64,000 bases of DNA from assembly GCA_947167845.1 (NCBI GenBank), contig CAMVJQ010000001.1:61685-125684 (forward strand), given 5' to 3'. Shown here in pieces: positions 1-10,019 of the stretch (its first letter is position 1; every line of letters begins with the position of its first letter). Under the pieces are notes generated by a model. That model did not search any database. It saw only the letters and a program-made list of their open reading frames with translations, and had not been told where the DNA came from. The DNA is from an uncultured Prevotella sp. (GTDB lineage: Bacteria; Bacteroidota; Bacteroidia; Bacteroidales; Bacteroidaceae). Position numbers and translations under genes: made by a program.

Positions 1-1
1 C

Positions 2-496
2 ACCGGCAAGGGCGGTCTGATGACTGTCGACTCTGCCCAGAACATGGCTCAGACGATGATGCAGGCCATCAAGGCCCGTGAAATGGAGAAGACATACGGC
101 CCGAACAAGGAGGCCGGTGAGAAGTTCCTGGCTGAGAACGCCAAGAAGGACGGTGTGAAGACTCTGCCCAGCGGCGTACAGTACAAGGTCATCAAGGAGG
201 GTAACGGTGCCATCCCTGCCGACACCTCACTCGTGAAGGTACACTATGAGGGCAAGACCATCGACGGCAAGGTGTTCGACAGCAGTTACAAGCGCGGCGA
301 GCCCATCAACCTGCGCTGCAACCAGACCATCAAAGGCTGGACCGACGCTATGGTTCACATGCCTGCCGGTTCAACATGGGAAGTCTACATCCCTCAGGAT
401 CTCGCTTACGGCGAGCGCGAGCAGGGCGACATCAAGCCTTTCTCCGTGCTGATTTTCAAGATCGAGTTACTCGAAGTTAATCCTAAGAAGAAGTAA
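2..496 (+). CDS. FKBP-type peptidyl-prolyl cis-trans isomerase (5' end truncated by window edge)
   Basis: Frame open from base 2; FKBP core [24 protein letters not shown]...[31 protein letters not shown]. Confidence 0.93.
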   Translation, partial: TGKGGLMTVDSAQNMAQTMMQAIKAREMEKTYGPNKEAGEKFLAENAKKDGVKTLPSGVQYKVIKEGNGAIPADTSLVKVHYEGKTIDGKVFDSSYKRGEPINLRCNQTIKGWTDAMVHMPAGSTWEVYIPQDLAYGEREQGDIKPFSVLIFKIELLEVNPKKK

Positions 497-1503
497 TGAA
501 GCGACAAGTCATCATAGCACTCGCCCTCGTGGCGGGTGCTTCTTTGTATACAGCAGAGGCCGCCTCGAAGAAGAAGGCCGCCAAAAAGCAGACGACGGAG
601 GCCGTCGAGCCCGTGCAGTTGAAGAGCAGCAGCGACTCCGTCAGTTACGCCGCAGGCATCAGCCTGACCAACGGTCTGATACCGTTCCTGGTGCAGCAGC
701 AGAACGTGGACACGGCCTACATGGCTGACTTCATCAAAGGCTTCAAGGAAATAATCAAGGCGGGCGACGACCCGAGGATGAAGGCCTGCCAGGCCGGCAT
801 GGACATCGCCCGGCAAGTGCGTGAGCGCATGCTGCCAGGCATCACCAAGGAGTTTCAGGACTCCCCCGACTCCATCGTCTCCAGCCTGCTCTTCAAGGGC
901 TTCACCGCTGCTCTGGAGAAAGACACAACCATCTTCAAGCAGGCAGAGGCAGAAGACTACTTCAAGGCCAAGCAGATAGCCGACAAGGCAGCCAAGGAGG
1001 AGAAACTGTGGGGCCCGAACCGCGAGGCCGGCCGCAAGTTCCTCGCCGAGAATGCCAAGAAGGACAGTGTGATCACCCTGCCCAGCGGACTGCAGTACAA
1101 GGTGCTCTATATGGGTACTGGCGAAATACCAAAGCCCACCGACAAGGTGCTGGTGAACTATGAGGGCCGCCTGATCGACGGCACCGTGTTCGACGCCTCC
1201 CGCAAGCACGGCAGCAAGCCGGCGGAGTTCCGCCCCAACCAGGTGATCAAAGGCTGGCAGGAGGCTCTGACGATGATGCCCGTCGGTTCGAAGTGGCAAC
1301 TCTTCATACCCTACGAACTGGCCTACGGCGACCGCGAGTCGGGCAAGATCAAGCCTTTCAGCGCCCTGATCTTCGACGTCGTGCTGGAAGGCATCGACAA
1401 GCCGAAGACGGAAGAGTCGGCGACGCCCGCAACGACAGCCCCGAAGGAAATCAAGAAGCAGGCAAAGGCTGCCAAGAAGCAGGCAAAGTCCGCGAAGAAA
1501 TAG
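496..1503 (+). CDS. FKBP-type peptidyl-prolyl cis-trans isomerase, exported, Lys-rich C-terminal tail
   Basis: N-terminal signal-like sequence; FKBP core [18 protein letters not shown]...[13 protein letters not shown] overlap with the upstream gene; paralogous to it. Confidence 0.93.
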   Translation: MKRQVIIALALVAGASLYTAEAASKKKAAKKQTTEAVEPVQLKSSSDSVSYAAGISLTNGLIPFLVQQQNVDTAYMADFIKGFKEIIKAGDDPRMKACQAGMDIARQVRERMLPGITKEFQDSPDSIVSSLLFKGFTAALEKDTTIFKQAEAEDYFKAKQIADKAAKEEKLWGPNREAGRKFLAENAKKDSVITLPSGLQYKVLYMGTGEIPKPTDKVLVNYEGRLIDGTVFDASRKHGSKPAEFRPNQVIKGWQEALTMMPVGSKWQLFIPYELAYGDRESGKIKPFSALIFDVVLEGIDKPKTEESATPATTAPKEIKKQAKAAKKQAKSAKK

Positions 1504-1535
1504 TCAAAAGAGAGCGAGAAATCGCAGAAAAGAGC

Positions 1536-1566
1536 AAGTGTGTCACAAAAGTGGCACACTTTTTTC
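1536..1566 (+). terminator. Rho-independent terminator downstream of the FKBP genes
   Basis: AAGTGTGTCAC-AAAA-GTGGCACACTT stem (10/11 pairs) followed by a T-rich run. Confidence 0.7.
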
Positions 1567-1584
1567 ATTTTTCCCCGGGAAAAG

Positions 1585-1615
1585 TTGCATTATCCAATAA
1601 AAATGTTTATCTTTG
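1585..1615 (+). promoter_or_regulatory. Bacteroidota-type promoter (TTG-N20-TATCTTTG) for the Lrp-family gene
   Basis: TTG at 1585-1587, TATCTTTG at 1608-1615, spacing 20. Confidence 0.75.
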
Positions 1616-1644
1616 CTTTCAAAATGTAACAATATCAGTAACTA

Positions 1645-2112
1645 ATGGAGAAAATAGACAATCTTGACAAGAAGATTCTGAGCATCCTTTCGAAGAACGC
1701 CCGCATCCCGTTCAAGGATGTGGCGGCGGAGTGCAATGTCTCGCGGGCAGCCATTCATCAGCGCGTGCAGCACCTGATCGACGGCGACATCATCACAGGC
1801 AGTGGATTCGACGTGAATCCCAAGAGCCTAGGCTACAGCACCTGTACCTACGTGGGCATCACGCTCGAAAAGGGAAATATGTACAAGAACGTGGTGGAGC
1901 GCCTGGAACTGATCCCCGAGGTGGTGGAGTGCCACTTCACCACAGGCCCCTACACGATGCTGGTGAAACTGTATGCTCGCGACAACGAGCAACTGATGGA
2001 ACTGCTGAACGGACAGTTGCAGGACATCCCCGGCGTGGTGGCCACCGAAACCCTGATCTCACTGGAGCAGAGCATCAAGCGCGAGATACCCGTAACATTA
2101 GAAGAGGAATGA
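1645..2112 (+). CDS. Lrp/AsnC family transcriptional regulator
   Basis: LDKKILSILSKNARIPFKDVAAECNVSRAAIHQRVQHL HTH plus RAM-like C-terminal domain. Confidence 0.93.
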   Translation: MEKIDNLDKKILSILSKNARIPFKDVAAECNVSRAAIHQRVQHLIDGDIITGSGFDVNPKSLGYSTCTYVGITLEKGNMYKNVVERLELIPEVVECHFTTGPYTMLVKLYARDNEQLMELLNGQLQDIPGVVATETLISLEQSIKREIPVTLEEE

Positions 2113-2116
2113 GCAA

Positions 2117-3871
2117 ATGGACACATTCGACCTGCAAGAGCACCTGAACAAGGTCTACTCCCAGTTCCCCGCTGCCGAACGGCGACCTATCGTTGGCATC
2201 ACGGCGAACTTTGAGGACGACACCTGCAAACTGTCGGAAGCCTATTACAAGGCAGTCGTTGCAGCAGGCGGCGTACCGCTGATCATCCCCCCCGTGGCCG
2301 AGAAGGAGACGCTGCTGGACACCCTCGAGCAGATAGATGCCCTGATACTGAGCGGCGGCGGCGACATCAACCCCCTCTATACCGGCGAGGAGCCCTCGCC
2401 CAAACTGCACGGCATCAACCAGAAGCGCGACCTGCCGGAACTGATGATCGCCCAACTGGCCTACAACCGCCAGATGCCGATCCTGGGCATCTGCCGAGGC
2501 ATCCAGACGCTGGCGGTGGCGCTGGGAGGCAGAGTGTGGCAGGACATCAACGAGCGCACCACCGTGAAGCACTCGCAGGAGGCGGCCCGCTATGAGCGAA
2601 CCCACAGCATCAAGGTAGAGGAAGACTCAATACTATACAAACTGTACGGGCAGGAGCGCATGTACATCAACAGTTTCCACCACCAGGCGGTGCGAGACAC
2701 GGGCGACAAGTTCCGCTCAGTGGCCAAATCAGCCGACAACTTCATCGAGGCGATGGAGAGCAGTGAGTTCAAGCCCATCATCGGCGTGCAGTGGCATCCG
2801 GAATGCCTCGACGACGGCGACAAACTCTTCGCCTGGCTCATCCGTGAGGCCAAGGCCTACCGCCAGGCACAGGAGGTACACGACCGCGTGCTGACCCTCG
2901 ACACCCATTGCGACACCCCGATGTTCTTCCCCAAAGGCATCCATTTCGACCAGCGCGACCCGAAGATACGCGTCGACCTGCACAAGATGACGGAAGGACG
3001 GCAGGACGCCACGATCATGGTGGCCTATCTGCCGCAGCCGAAGATTGGCAACACATTCTCGTCGCAAGTGGAATTCGACGTGGATGGGCCATTGGAATAT
3101 GCCGACCTCATCTTCGACAAGATAGAAGAGATTGTGGCCAAGAACAAGGCCTATCTCAGCATCGCCCGCACACCCGGCGACCTCTATGAGGACAAACGGC
3201 ACGGGCGGAAGTCGATCATGCTCGGTATCGAGAACGGACTGGCTCTCAATGGTGAGTTGCAGAACCTGCAGCACTTCGCCCAGCGCGGAGTCGTCTACAT
3301 CACGCTCTGCCACAATGGCGACAACGACATCTGCGACTCGGCCAAGGGATGCACCACACACAACGGTGTCAGCCGGTTCGGCGAACAGGTGATCCGCGAG
3401 ATGAACCGCCTGGGTATCATGGTAGACCTGAGCCATGCCAGCGAGAAGAGTTTCTACGACGCCCTGGACATCAGCAGCACCCCCATCGTGTGCAGCCACT
3501 CGAGCAGCCGCGCCCTCTGTGACCACCCCCGCAACCTGACCGACGAGCAGATGCGCGCCCTGGCGGCCAAGGGCGGCGTGGCACAGACCACACTCTATCA
3601 CGGATTCCTCAAGGCCGGCGACGAAGAGGCCACCATCCTCGACGCCATCGCCCATCTGGAGCACGCCATCAAGGTGATGGGCATCGACCACGTCGGCCTG
3701 GGCACCGACTTCGACGGCGACGGCGGCGTCAGGGGGCTCGCAGACTCATCAGAACTCATCAACTTCACCCGCCAGTTGCTGGCCCGACGCTACAGCGAGC
3801 GCGACATCCAGAAAATCTGGGGCGGCAACTTCCTGCGCGTCATGACCATCGTACAGAACAGTAAACAGTAA
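2117..3871 (+). CDS. Two-domain fusion: class I glutamine amidotransferase-like (peptidase C26, PuuD-like) plus membrane dipeptidase (peptidase M19)
   Basis: N-term LILSGGGDINPL...ILGICRGIQTLAVALGG...HHQAV...VQWHPE; C-term LTLDTHCDTP...MVDLSHASEKSFYDALDISSTPIVCSHSSSRALCDHPRNLTDEQM...HVGLGTDFDG. Confidence 0.92.
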   Translation: MDTFDLQEHLNKVYSQFPAAERRPIVGITANFEDDTCKLSEAYYKAVVAAGGVPLIIPPVAEKETLLDTLEQIDALILSGGGDINPLYTGEEPSPKLHGINQKRDLPELMIAQLAYNRQMPILGICRGIQTLAVALGGRVWQDINERTTVKHSQEAARYERTHSIKVEEDSILYKLYGQERMYINSFHHQAVRDTGDKFRSVAKSADNFIEAMESSEFKPIIGVQWHPECLDDGDKLFAWLIREAKAYRQAQEVHDRVLTLDTHCDTPMFFPKGIHFDQRDPKIRVDLHKMTEGRQDATIMVAYLPQPKIGNTFSSQVEFDVDGPLEYADLIFDKIEEIVAKNKAYLSIARTPGDLYEDKRHGRKSIMLGIENGLALNGELQNLQHFAQRGVVYITLCHNGDNDICDSAKGCTTHNGVSRFGEQVIREMNRLGIMVDLSHASEKSFYDALDISSTPIVCSHSSSRALCDHPRNLTDEQMRALAAKGGVAQTTLYHGFLKAGDEEATILDAIAHLEHAIKVMGIDHVGLGTDFDGDGGVRGLADSSELINFTRQLLARRYSERDIQKIWGGNFLRVMTIVQNSKQ

Positions 3872-3873
3872 TT

Positions 3874-4884
3874 ATGAAACATCTGACAAGAATCCTCAGC
3901 ATCGCCAGTATCGGCTGCATCATGGCAGCCTGCGGCTCACGGAAGAGCGTGACGGCCGAAGCCCCCATAGTGCCAGTAGGTCCTGCCTTCATCGCCGACA
4001 GCGCCTATCAGTTCTGCCAGCAGCAGTGCGACTTCGGCCCGCGCACGATGAACAGCAAGGCCCACGATGACTGCGGCCAGTGGATTGCCGACAAATTCAC
4101 AGAATACGGCATGACCGTCACCACCCAGAAAGCCAGTCTGAAGGGCTACGACGGCACGATGCTGAACAGCATGAACATCATCGCCAGTTTCAAGCCCGAA
4201 CTCAGCAGCCGCATCCTGCTCTGCGCCCACTGGGACAGCAGGCCGTGGGCTGACAACGACCCCGACGAAGCCAACTGGAAGCAGCCTGTGATGGCGGCCA
4301 ACGACGGTGCCAGCGGCGTGGCCGTGATGCTGGAGGTGGCACGGCTGATCCATCTCTGCACCAAAGAGAAAGCAGACTCGCTGAACCTGGGTGTCGACTT
4401 CATCTGCTTCGACGCCGAGGACTACGGCTTCCCTCAGTGGGAGACCGCCGACGACCCCGGCGACACCTGGGCACTGGGCGCACAGTACTGGGCAGCCCAC
4501 CTGCACAAGGAGGGCTACACCGCCCGCTTCGGCATCCTGCTCGACATGGTGGGCGGACAGGGAGCCCGCTTCTATCAGGAACAGATGTCGCTCCACTATG
4601 CCCGCGACGTGGTGGACAAAGTGTGGAAGGCGGCCTCCATCGTCGGATTCAGCAGCATCTTCCCCACCGACACTGGGGAAGGCATCACCGACGACCATCT
4701 GCCCGTGAACACGACGGCCAGGATTCCGTGTATCGACATCATCCCCTACTACCCCGACTGCGAAGCCAGCAGTTTCGGACCTACGTGGCACACCGTCAAC
4801 GACGACATGGCCCACATCGACAAAGCCACCCTGCAGGCGGTCGGGCAGACCGTCATTCAGGTATTATTCTCGGAAGCACCATAA
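3874..4884 (+). CDS. M28-family / glutaminyl-peptide cyclotransferase-like lipoprotein
   Basis: Lipobox-like IMAACGS; CAHWDSRPWADND, ANDGASGVAVMLE, DFICFDAEDYG, HTVNDDMAHID metal-site motifs. Confidence 0.9.
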   Translation: MKHLTRILSIASIGCIMAACGSRKSVTAEAPIVPVGPAFIADSAYQFCQQQCDFGPRTMNSKAHDDCGQWIADKFTEYGMTVTTQKASLKGYDGTMLNSMNIIASFKPELSSRILLCAHWDSRPWADNDPDEANWKQPVMAANDGASGVAVMLEVARLIHLCTKEKADSLNLGVDFICFDAEDYGFPQWETADDPGDTWALGAQYWAAHLHKEGYTARFGILLDMVGGQGARFYQEQMSLHYARDVVDKVWKAASIVGFSSIFPTDTGEGITDDHLPVNTTARIPCIDIIPYYPDCEASSFGPTWHTVNDDMAHIDKATLQAVGQTVIQVLFSEAP

Positions 4885-4918
4885 AGATTCTTTTTTTCAC
4901 CTCCTAAATATTACTATT

Positions 4919-7186
4919 ATGAGACGATCAGTTTTAACTTTCATCACGATGATGCTCGTATCAGGCTTGCAAGCACAGCCTGTCAGCGAGCAGGAGGCTT
5001 TACAGAAAGCCCAGCGCTTCCTTCAGGAAAAGAACATCGCGAGTTCTGTCAAGACTGTCAGAACCCGCAGCAGTGCACAGGGAAATCCCTACAAGCACCT
5101 CTACCTATTCAATGCGGAGAACAATGGCGGTTTCGTGATCGTGGCAGGCGACAGCCGTGCCCGCGAGATTCTGGCCTACAGCGACCAGGGGCATCTCGAC
5201 TACAGCCAGATGCCCGACAACATGAAGTGGTGGCTCAGCACCTACGACGAGAGCATCGCCTCCATCCCCGCTGACTACACGCCAGCCAAGACCAGGGCCG
5301 GAGAGACCGCCAAGGCGGATGTGGCTCCGATGATGTCGTTCTCATGGAGCCAGATTGCGCCTTACAACAAGTATTGCCCGCAGGGCTGTCTTGCAGGCTG
5401 CGTCCCCCTCGCCATGGCACAGATGATGACCTTCCATAAATACCCGACCAATCTGCCCGCCCTCGATGCCTACACTGACGCGAATGGTATCAATCTGCCT
5501 GCTCTGCCAGCCAACTATATGGACTATAATGACCTGTCAGGCGACAACCCCGCCCTGCTCGTGCGCTACTGCGGACAGGCTATGAAGGCCGACTACAGTG
5601 CAAATGCGACAGGTGCCCGTTCAGGAGGCATCCCATCGGTACTGTATAAATTCTTCGGATATGACCAGGGGGTGCACAATGTGTATCGTAACGCCTACAA
5701 TTCAGAAGCCTGGGATGACGTGCTCTACAACGAACTGAGCAGCGGCCGGCCATTCATACTCTCTGGCCAGGTAAACAACGATTTAAACAATGGGCATACA
5801 TTCATATGCCACGGTTACAGCCAGGGCTACTACGCAGTGAACTGGGGATGGGGCGGCTCACAGAACGGCTATTTCGCCATGCACGCTCTGACAACTACCA
5901 GTGGAGACTATTCCACAGACCTGGCTGCCTGTATCGGCATCCAACCCTCCGCCGGCGGCACGGCCAATTATCCGGCATTCTCACTGCTCACCATGGAGTC
6001 GGCCAGCGGCTATCAGGTCACCAGGACATCCTCGTCGTACGGCTTCAATGGCGTCAATTTCTACTGGCGAGTGAGGAATTCCTTACTGGAGAAAGCAGAC
6101 TATGAACTGGGCCTGGCCATTATCAAGCCCGACGGCAATGTCAGTCTGCTGTGGAAGTATGATGCCATGTCGTATGATCCGACCTTTAACTCCAATTCAA
6201 CATCAACCGTCAACATTGGATCCGAATATGGAAACGGCACTTACAAGATAACGCTCATATACAAGAAACCCAGCGACTCCAGTTGGCAATACTGCCAGGG
6301 CTCCCTTTGGCGCTACGTGGAGGCCGTCATCAACGGCAACACGATGACATTCACGAACTATCCGACCTACGACGCGCCATATCCGACAGGGACGTATCCT
6401 CCCTACTATCCCGTCGACCCGGTTGATCCTCAGGATCCAGCCCCCCAGAACATCGACTGGCCATCGGCCAATGCATCCATCGACTATCCCGTGATGAAGA
6501 CCTCCTACGAAGAAGGGGTACAGATACAAGCCGGCGTCGACTGGACCACGCTGATGAACCTTGTCAACACCAAACTCGGCATCAGCGCCACCGACTTCAC
6601 AAAATACTTCTGGGCCGACTGCTATACCGATGAGGACGAGGAGGTGCCTGCTGAAGATGCCAGCCTCGTGATACCACACGCCTATAACTACAACTGGGCG
6701 GGCGACTATGGCATGAACATGTACCCCATGCTGACCTTCAATCTGGGTGACGATTTCTATGGCAATGGTAACAATGTGCCTGAGACGGGTGACACCGATC
6801 CTGACTACGATGATGACCTGGTCATCGTGTTCTGCCCGAAGATCGAGGGAGCAACAGGACCCGTTATCTCCTTCCAGATACCTGAAGCGTATGCGGATTA
6901 CTTGGTTGAGGACGAGACGAGCCCCCTCAACTTCACCCGCTGGGTGCGCTTCGTGGCCAAGTGGGATGCCCAGGGCAAGGTGGCTGCACCCTACCGATAC
7001 GTCTGGCTGAAACTGCCACTGGAAATCTCATGGAACGGATCACCCGACGGCATCAGCACAGTCAGAGCCGACAAGGCCGACGGCTATTACTACAACCTCA
7101 ACGGCCAGCGGATAGACAGTCAGGGTGCCGCCTCACTCAGGAAGGGCATCTATATCCACAACGGAAAGAAGGTCATGATCAAATAG
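4919..7186 (+). CDS. C10 family (streptopain/interpain-like) secreted cysteine protease
   Basis: Propeptide-like N-term; SWSQIAPYNKYCPQGCLAGCVPLAMAQMM catalytic Cys region; GHTFICHGYSQGYYAVNWGWGG His/Trp region; C-terminal YYNLNGQRID...KGIYIHNGKKVMIK tail. Confidence 0.9.
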   Translation: MRRSVLTFITMMLVSGLQAQPVSEQEALQKAQRFLQEKNIASSVKTVRTRSSAQGNPYKHLYLFNAENNGGFVIVAGDSRAREILAYSDQGHLDYSQMPDNMKWWLSTYDESIASIPADYTPAKTRAGETAKADVAPMMSFSWSQIAPYNKYCPQGCLAGCVPLAMAQMMTFHKYPTNLPALDAYTDANGINLPALPANYMDYNDLSGDNPALLVRYCGQAMKADYSANATGARSGGIPSVLYKFFGYDQGVHNVYRNAYNSEAWDDVLYNELSSGRPFILSGQVNNDLNNGHTFICHGYSQGYYAVNWGWGGSQNGYFAMHALTTTSGDYSTDLAACIGIQPSAGGTANYPAFSLLTMESASGYQVTRTSSSYGFNGVNFYWRVRNSLLEKADYELGLAIIKPDGNVSLLWKYDAMSYDPTFNSNSTSTVNIGSEYGNGTYKITLIYKKPSDSSWQYCQGSLWRYVEAVINGNTMTFTNYPTYDAPYPTGTYPPYYPVDPVDPQDPAPQNIDWPSANASIDYPVMKTSYEEGVQIQAGVDWTTLMNLVNTKLGISATDFTKYFWADCYTDEDEEVPAEDASLVIPHAYNYNWAGDYGMNMYPMLTFNLGDDFYGNGNNVPETGDTDPDYDDDLVIVFCPKIEGATGPVISFQIPEAYADYLVEDETSPLNFTRWVRFVAKWDAQGKVAAPYRYVWLKLPLEISWNGSPDGISTVRADKADGYYYNLNGQRIDSQGAASLRKGIYIHNGKKVMIK

Positions 7187-7188
7187 GC

Positions 7189-7821
7189 TCAAATCTGACC
7201 CGCCTCAACCATCAGGACAACACGTTCGGTGAGGCGGTCAGTGCCTTCGGCATCATACTGCTTCTTCAGGCTGGCACCAAAGGCCCAGGCAAACGTCTGC
7301 CAGAAGCCGGCACGGAAGGGACCCATGAAGGCCTGAATCATCTCGTAACTCGAAGAGTGGCATTCACGGTCGATCAACTTAATGAGAAGTTTACCTTGCG
7401 AATAGGTAAGCTTCTTCATTTTGGGCTTATAGGTCTTGAAGATCTCGCTCTCCACCCGCTTCATGTGAGCAGCCTTGGCCTCCTTGCTGGGTAGTGTCTC
7501 CAGTATCTCCGTCGTCTCATAAAGCAATTGCTTGGCCTCCTTGGCCAGCGGCAGCACCTTCTTCACGTTGGTGACCAGCCGCATGTAGGCCTTGGCCTGC
7601 TTCTTGTTCTTGAAAGTCAGTTGGGGATAGACGTAGACGTTGTTCATCTCCATATACTGGATGCTGTCGCCCTGGAAGAGCACCTTGCCGACCTTCACCG
7701 TCGGCACGAAGGCAGGACTGTCCATCTCTGCCAGCACCTGCTCGGCAGTGACCCGCTCGTCCTGAGCACTTGTCACCAGACAAGCACCCGTCAGCATCAG
7801 GATGGTCAGCACACTACGCAT
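7189..7821 (-). CDS. DUF4294-like exported protein
   Basis: Signal peptide; YMEMNNVYVYPQLTFKNKKQAKAYMRLVTNVKKVLPLAKEAKQLLYE pattern. Confidence 0.75.
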   Translation of the reverse strand: MRSVLTILMLTGACLVTSAQDERVTAEQVLAEMDSPAFVPTVKVGKVLFQGDSIQYMEMNNVYVYPQLTFKNKKQAKAYMRLVTNVKKVLPLAKEAKQLLYETTEILETLPSKEAKAAHMKRVESEIFKTYKPKMKKLTYSQGKLLIKLIDRECHSSSYEMIQAFMGPFRAGFWQTFAWAFGASLKKQYDAEGTDRLTERVVLMVEAGQI

Positions 7822-7933
7822 ATCGGCTGCAAAATTACGCAGTTTTTCCGACAGAGCGATGGATTAAGCCGCAGATTTAGCATAAATTGCATAAAAAGAT
7901 TTGAAAATGCATGGCAGAACCGGAAAAAAGTCG

Positions 7934-7941
7934 TATTTTTG
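7934..7941 (+). promoter_or_regulatory. -7 box TATTTTTG
   Basis: Matches TAnnTTTG; lies inside the tool-called ORF 7901..9985, implying the downstream start at 7982. Confidence 0.6.
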
Positions 7942-7981
7942 CAACGTCTTAGACGAAACGTTAAACTTAAAACCGATCCTT

Positions 7982-9985
7982 ATGAAAAGCAACTATGCGA
8001 AAGCCCTGCTTTGTGCGCTCCTGACAATAGCCGTCAGCAGCAAGGCTCAGACCAGACACCTTTGGGAAGACTATCTCGACGAAGTCATGATGCGCGAAGA
8101 CGATGGCGAGGCCGTCGGAGAAGAGATGTATGAATGGCTGTGCGAACTGGAACAGCACCCTATGGACATCAATGCCGCCAGCAGAGAGCAACTGGAGCAA
8201 CTGCCGTTTCTCACGGCACAGCAGGTGGAGGACATCATGGTCTACCAGTACCGATACGGCCCGATGAAATCGCTCAGTGAACTGCTGATGATCCCCTCGC
8301 TCGACAACGACCGACGGCAACTGCTCACCTATTTTATATATATAGGAAGAGAGCCGGAGCAGCCATCGCTGCCCCCGATAAAGGATATGGCCAGATACAG
8401 CAGACACGAACTGGTGGCTGCCGCACACATCCCCTTCTATCAGCGCAAGGGCGACCGGGAGGGCTACCTGGGCTATCCGTACAAACACTGGCTGCGCTAC
8501 CAACTGACATACCGTGACCGCGTCAAACTGGGGCTCGTGGCCTCGCAGGATGCCGGTGAGCCCTTTTTCTCCAACCGCAACAGATGGGGCTATGACTACT
8601 ACTCCGCCTATCTCCAACTGAAGCAGATCGGGCGGCTGGCCTCGCTCGTCGTGGGCCGATACAAGGTCGCGATGGGCATGGGAATGGTGATGAACAGCAG
8701 TTTCAGCATGGGAAAGATGGCAAGTCTGCAGAACCTGGGTCGTCCGACTAACCTGATCCGTCCGCACGCCTCGCGCTCAGAAGCCAACTATCTGCAGGGA
8801 GCCGCAGCCAGCGTCAACCTGACCAGACATCTGTCGGCCACGGCTTTCGCCTCATATCGCAGCATGGACGCCACCCTGAATCAGGACGGCCAGGCTGCCA
8901 CCATCGTCACGTCAGGCTATCACCGCACGGAAAACGAGATGGAGAAGAAGAACAACCTGAAGAACACGACCCTTGGAGGCTCTCTGCGCTACACCGCCGG
9001 CGGCTTCCATCTGGGCGCAAACGCTGTCTACACCCACTTGAGCCGACGACTGAGCCCCAACACCGCCATCCTCTACCGCCAGCACTACCCGCAAGGCACC
9101 GACTTCCTGAATGTCAGCACCGACTATGGCTACGTGAGCCACCGCCTGGCTCTCAACGGTGAGACAGCCCTTAGCGGCAACGGGGCACTGGCCACCATCA
9201 ACAGCATCAGTCTGCAACTGGGCGGAAGCCTCAGCATCATGTCGCTGCAACGGTTCTACAGTTACCGTTATGCCGCGCTCTATGCCAGCAGTTTCAGCGA
9301 CGGCGGACGGGTGCAGAACGAAAGCGGCATCTACCTGGGAGTCAACTGGCAGCCAATGCCCTCCCTCAAGGTCATGGCCTATACCGATTTTGCCTATGCG
9401 CCCTGGGCCAAGTACCAGGTCTCGCAGTCGTCACGCGCCTGGGATCATCTGCTTCAACTGTCGTACACCCGAAAGCACTGGACCTTGGGAGGGCGCTATC
9501 GGCTCCGTCGCCGACAAAGGGACAATGCCGACAAGACGGCACTCATCCCCCGTACGGAGCACCGGGCTCGGCTCAGCCTCGACTATCAGCAGAACGGCCG
9601 CTGGACCAGCAAGACTCAACTGGATTATAATTACATCTCTTCACAGGAACCAGAACAAGGTTTTATGGTCAGCGAGACCCTGGGCTATCACTGGCAGTGG
9701 CTGCGCCTGAACGGCGGCTTCGGCTATTTCCGCACCGACGGCTACGACAGCCGCGTCTATCTCTATGAGCAAGGCCCGCTCTACACCTACACGATGAGTC
9801 AGTTTCAGGGGAAAGGGGTGCGCGGCTGGCTGATGGTGAGGGCGTCCGTCGGCCAGCGTCTCTCGCTGACCACGAAGTTCGGGGTGACGAAATACCTGGA
9901 CCGCGACGTCATCAGCAGCAGTTACCAGCAGATAGACGGCTCGTCGCAGACGGACCTTGACCTACAGATAAGGTGGAAGTTCTGA
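7982..9985 (+). CDS. Outer-membrane/exported protein with N-terminal helix-hairpin-helix motif and beta-barrel-like body
   Basis: MKSNYAKALLCALLTIAVSSKAQ signal; PMDINAASREQLEQLPFLTAQQVEDIMVY HhH; alternating aromatic strands ending in ...LDLQIRWKF. Confidence 0.8.
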   Translation: MKSNYAKALLCALLTIAVSSKAQTRHLWEDYLDEVMMREDDGEAVGEEMYEWLCELEQHPMDINAASREQLEQLPFLTAQQVEDIMVYQYRYGPMKSLSELLMIPSLDNDRRQLLTYFIYIGREPEQPSLPPIKDMARYSRHELVAAAHIPFYQRKGDREGYLGYPYKHWLRYQLTYRDRVKLGLVASQDAGEPFFSNRNRWGYDYYSAYLQLKQIGRLASLVVGRYKVAMGMGMVMNSSFSMGKMASLQNLGRPTNLIRPHASRSEANYLQGAAASVNLTRHLSATAFASYRSMDATLNQDGQAATIVTSGYHRTENEMEKKNNLKNTTLGGSLRYTAGGFHLGANAVYTHLSRRLSPNTAILYRQHYPQGTDFLNVSTDYGYVSHRLALNGETALSGNGALATINSISLQLGGSLSIMSLQRFYSYRYAALYASSFSDGGRVQNESGIYLGVNWQPMPSLKVMAYTDFAYAPWAKYQVSQSSRAWDHLLQLSYTRKHWTLGGRYRLRRRQRDNADKTALIPRTEHRARLSLDYQQNGRWTSKTQLDYNYISSQEPEQGFMVSETLGYHWQWLRLNGGFGYFRTDGYDSRVYLYEQGPLYTYTMSQFQGKGVRGWLMVRASVGQRLSLTTKFGVTKYLDRDVISSSYQQIDGSSQTDLDLQIRWKF

Positions 9986-10019
9986 TGTGTGCAAACAAGA
10001 TGGCTGTTATGACGGTGAC

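Noticed and set aside
406-1299. Long antisense ORFs such as 406..1299, 2729..3691, 17559..18551, 18917..20389 and 23866..25002
   Set aside because: They lie opposite well-supported genes, lack recognisable domains and have biased composition; typical shadow ORFs in GC-rich coding DNA.
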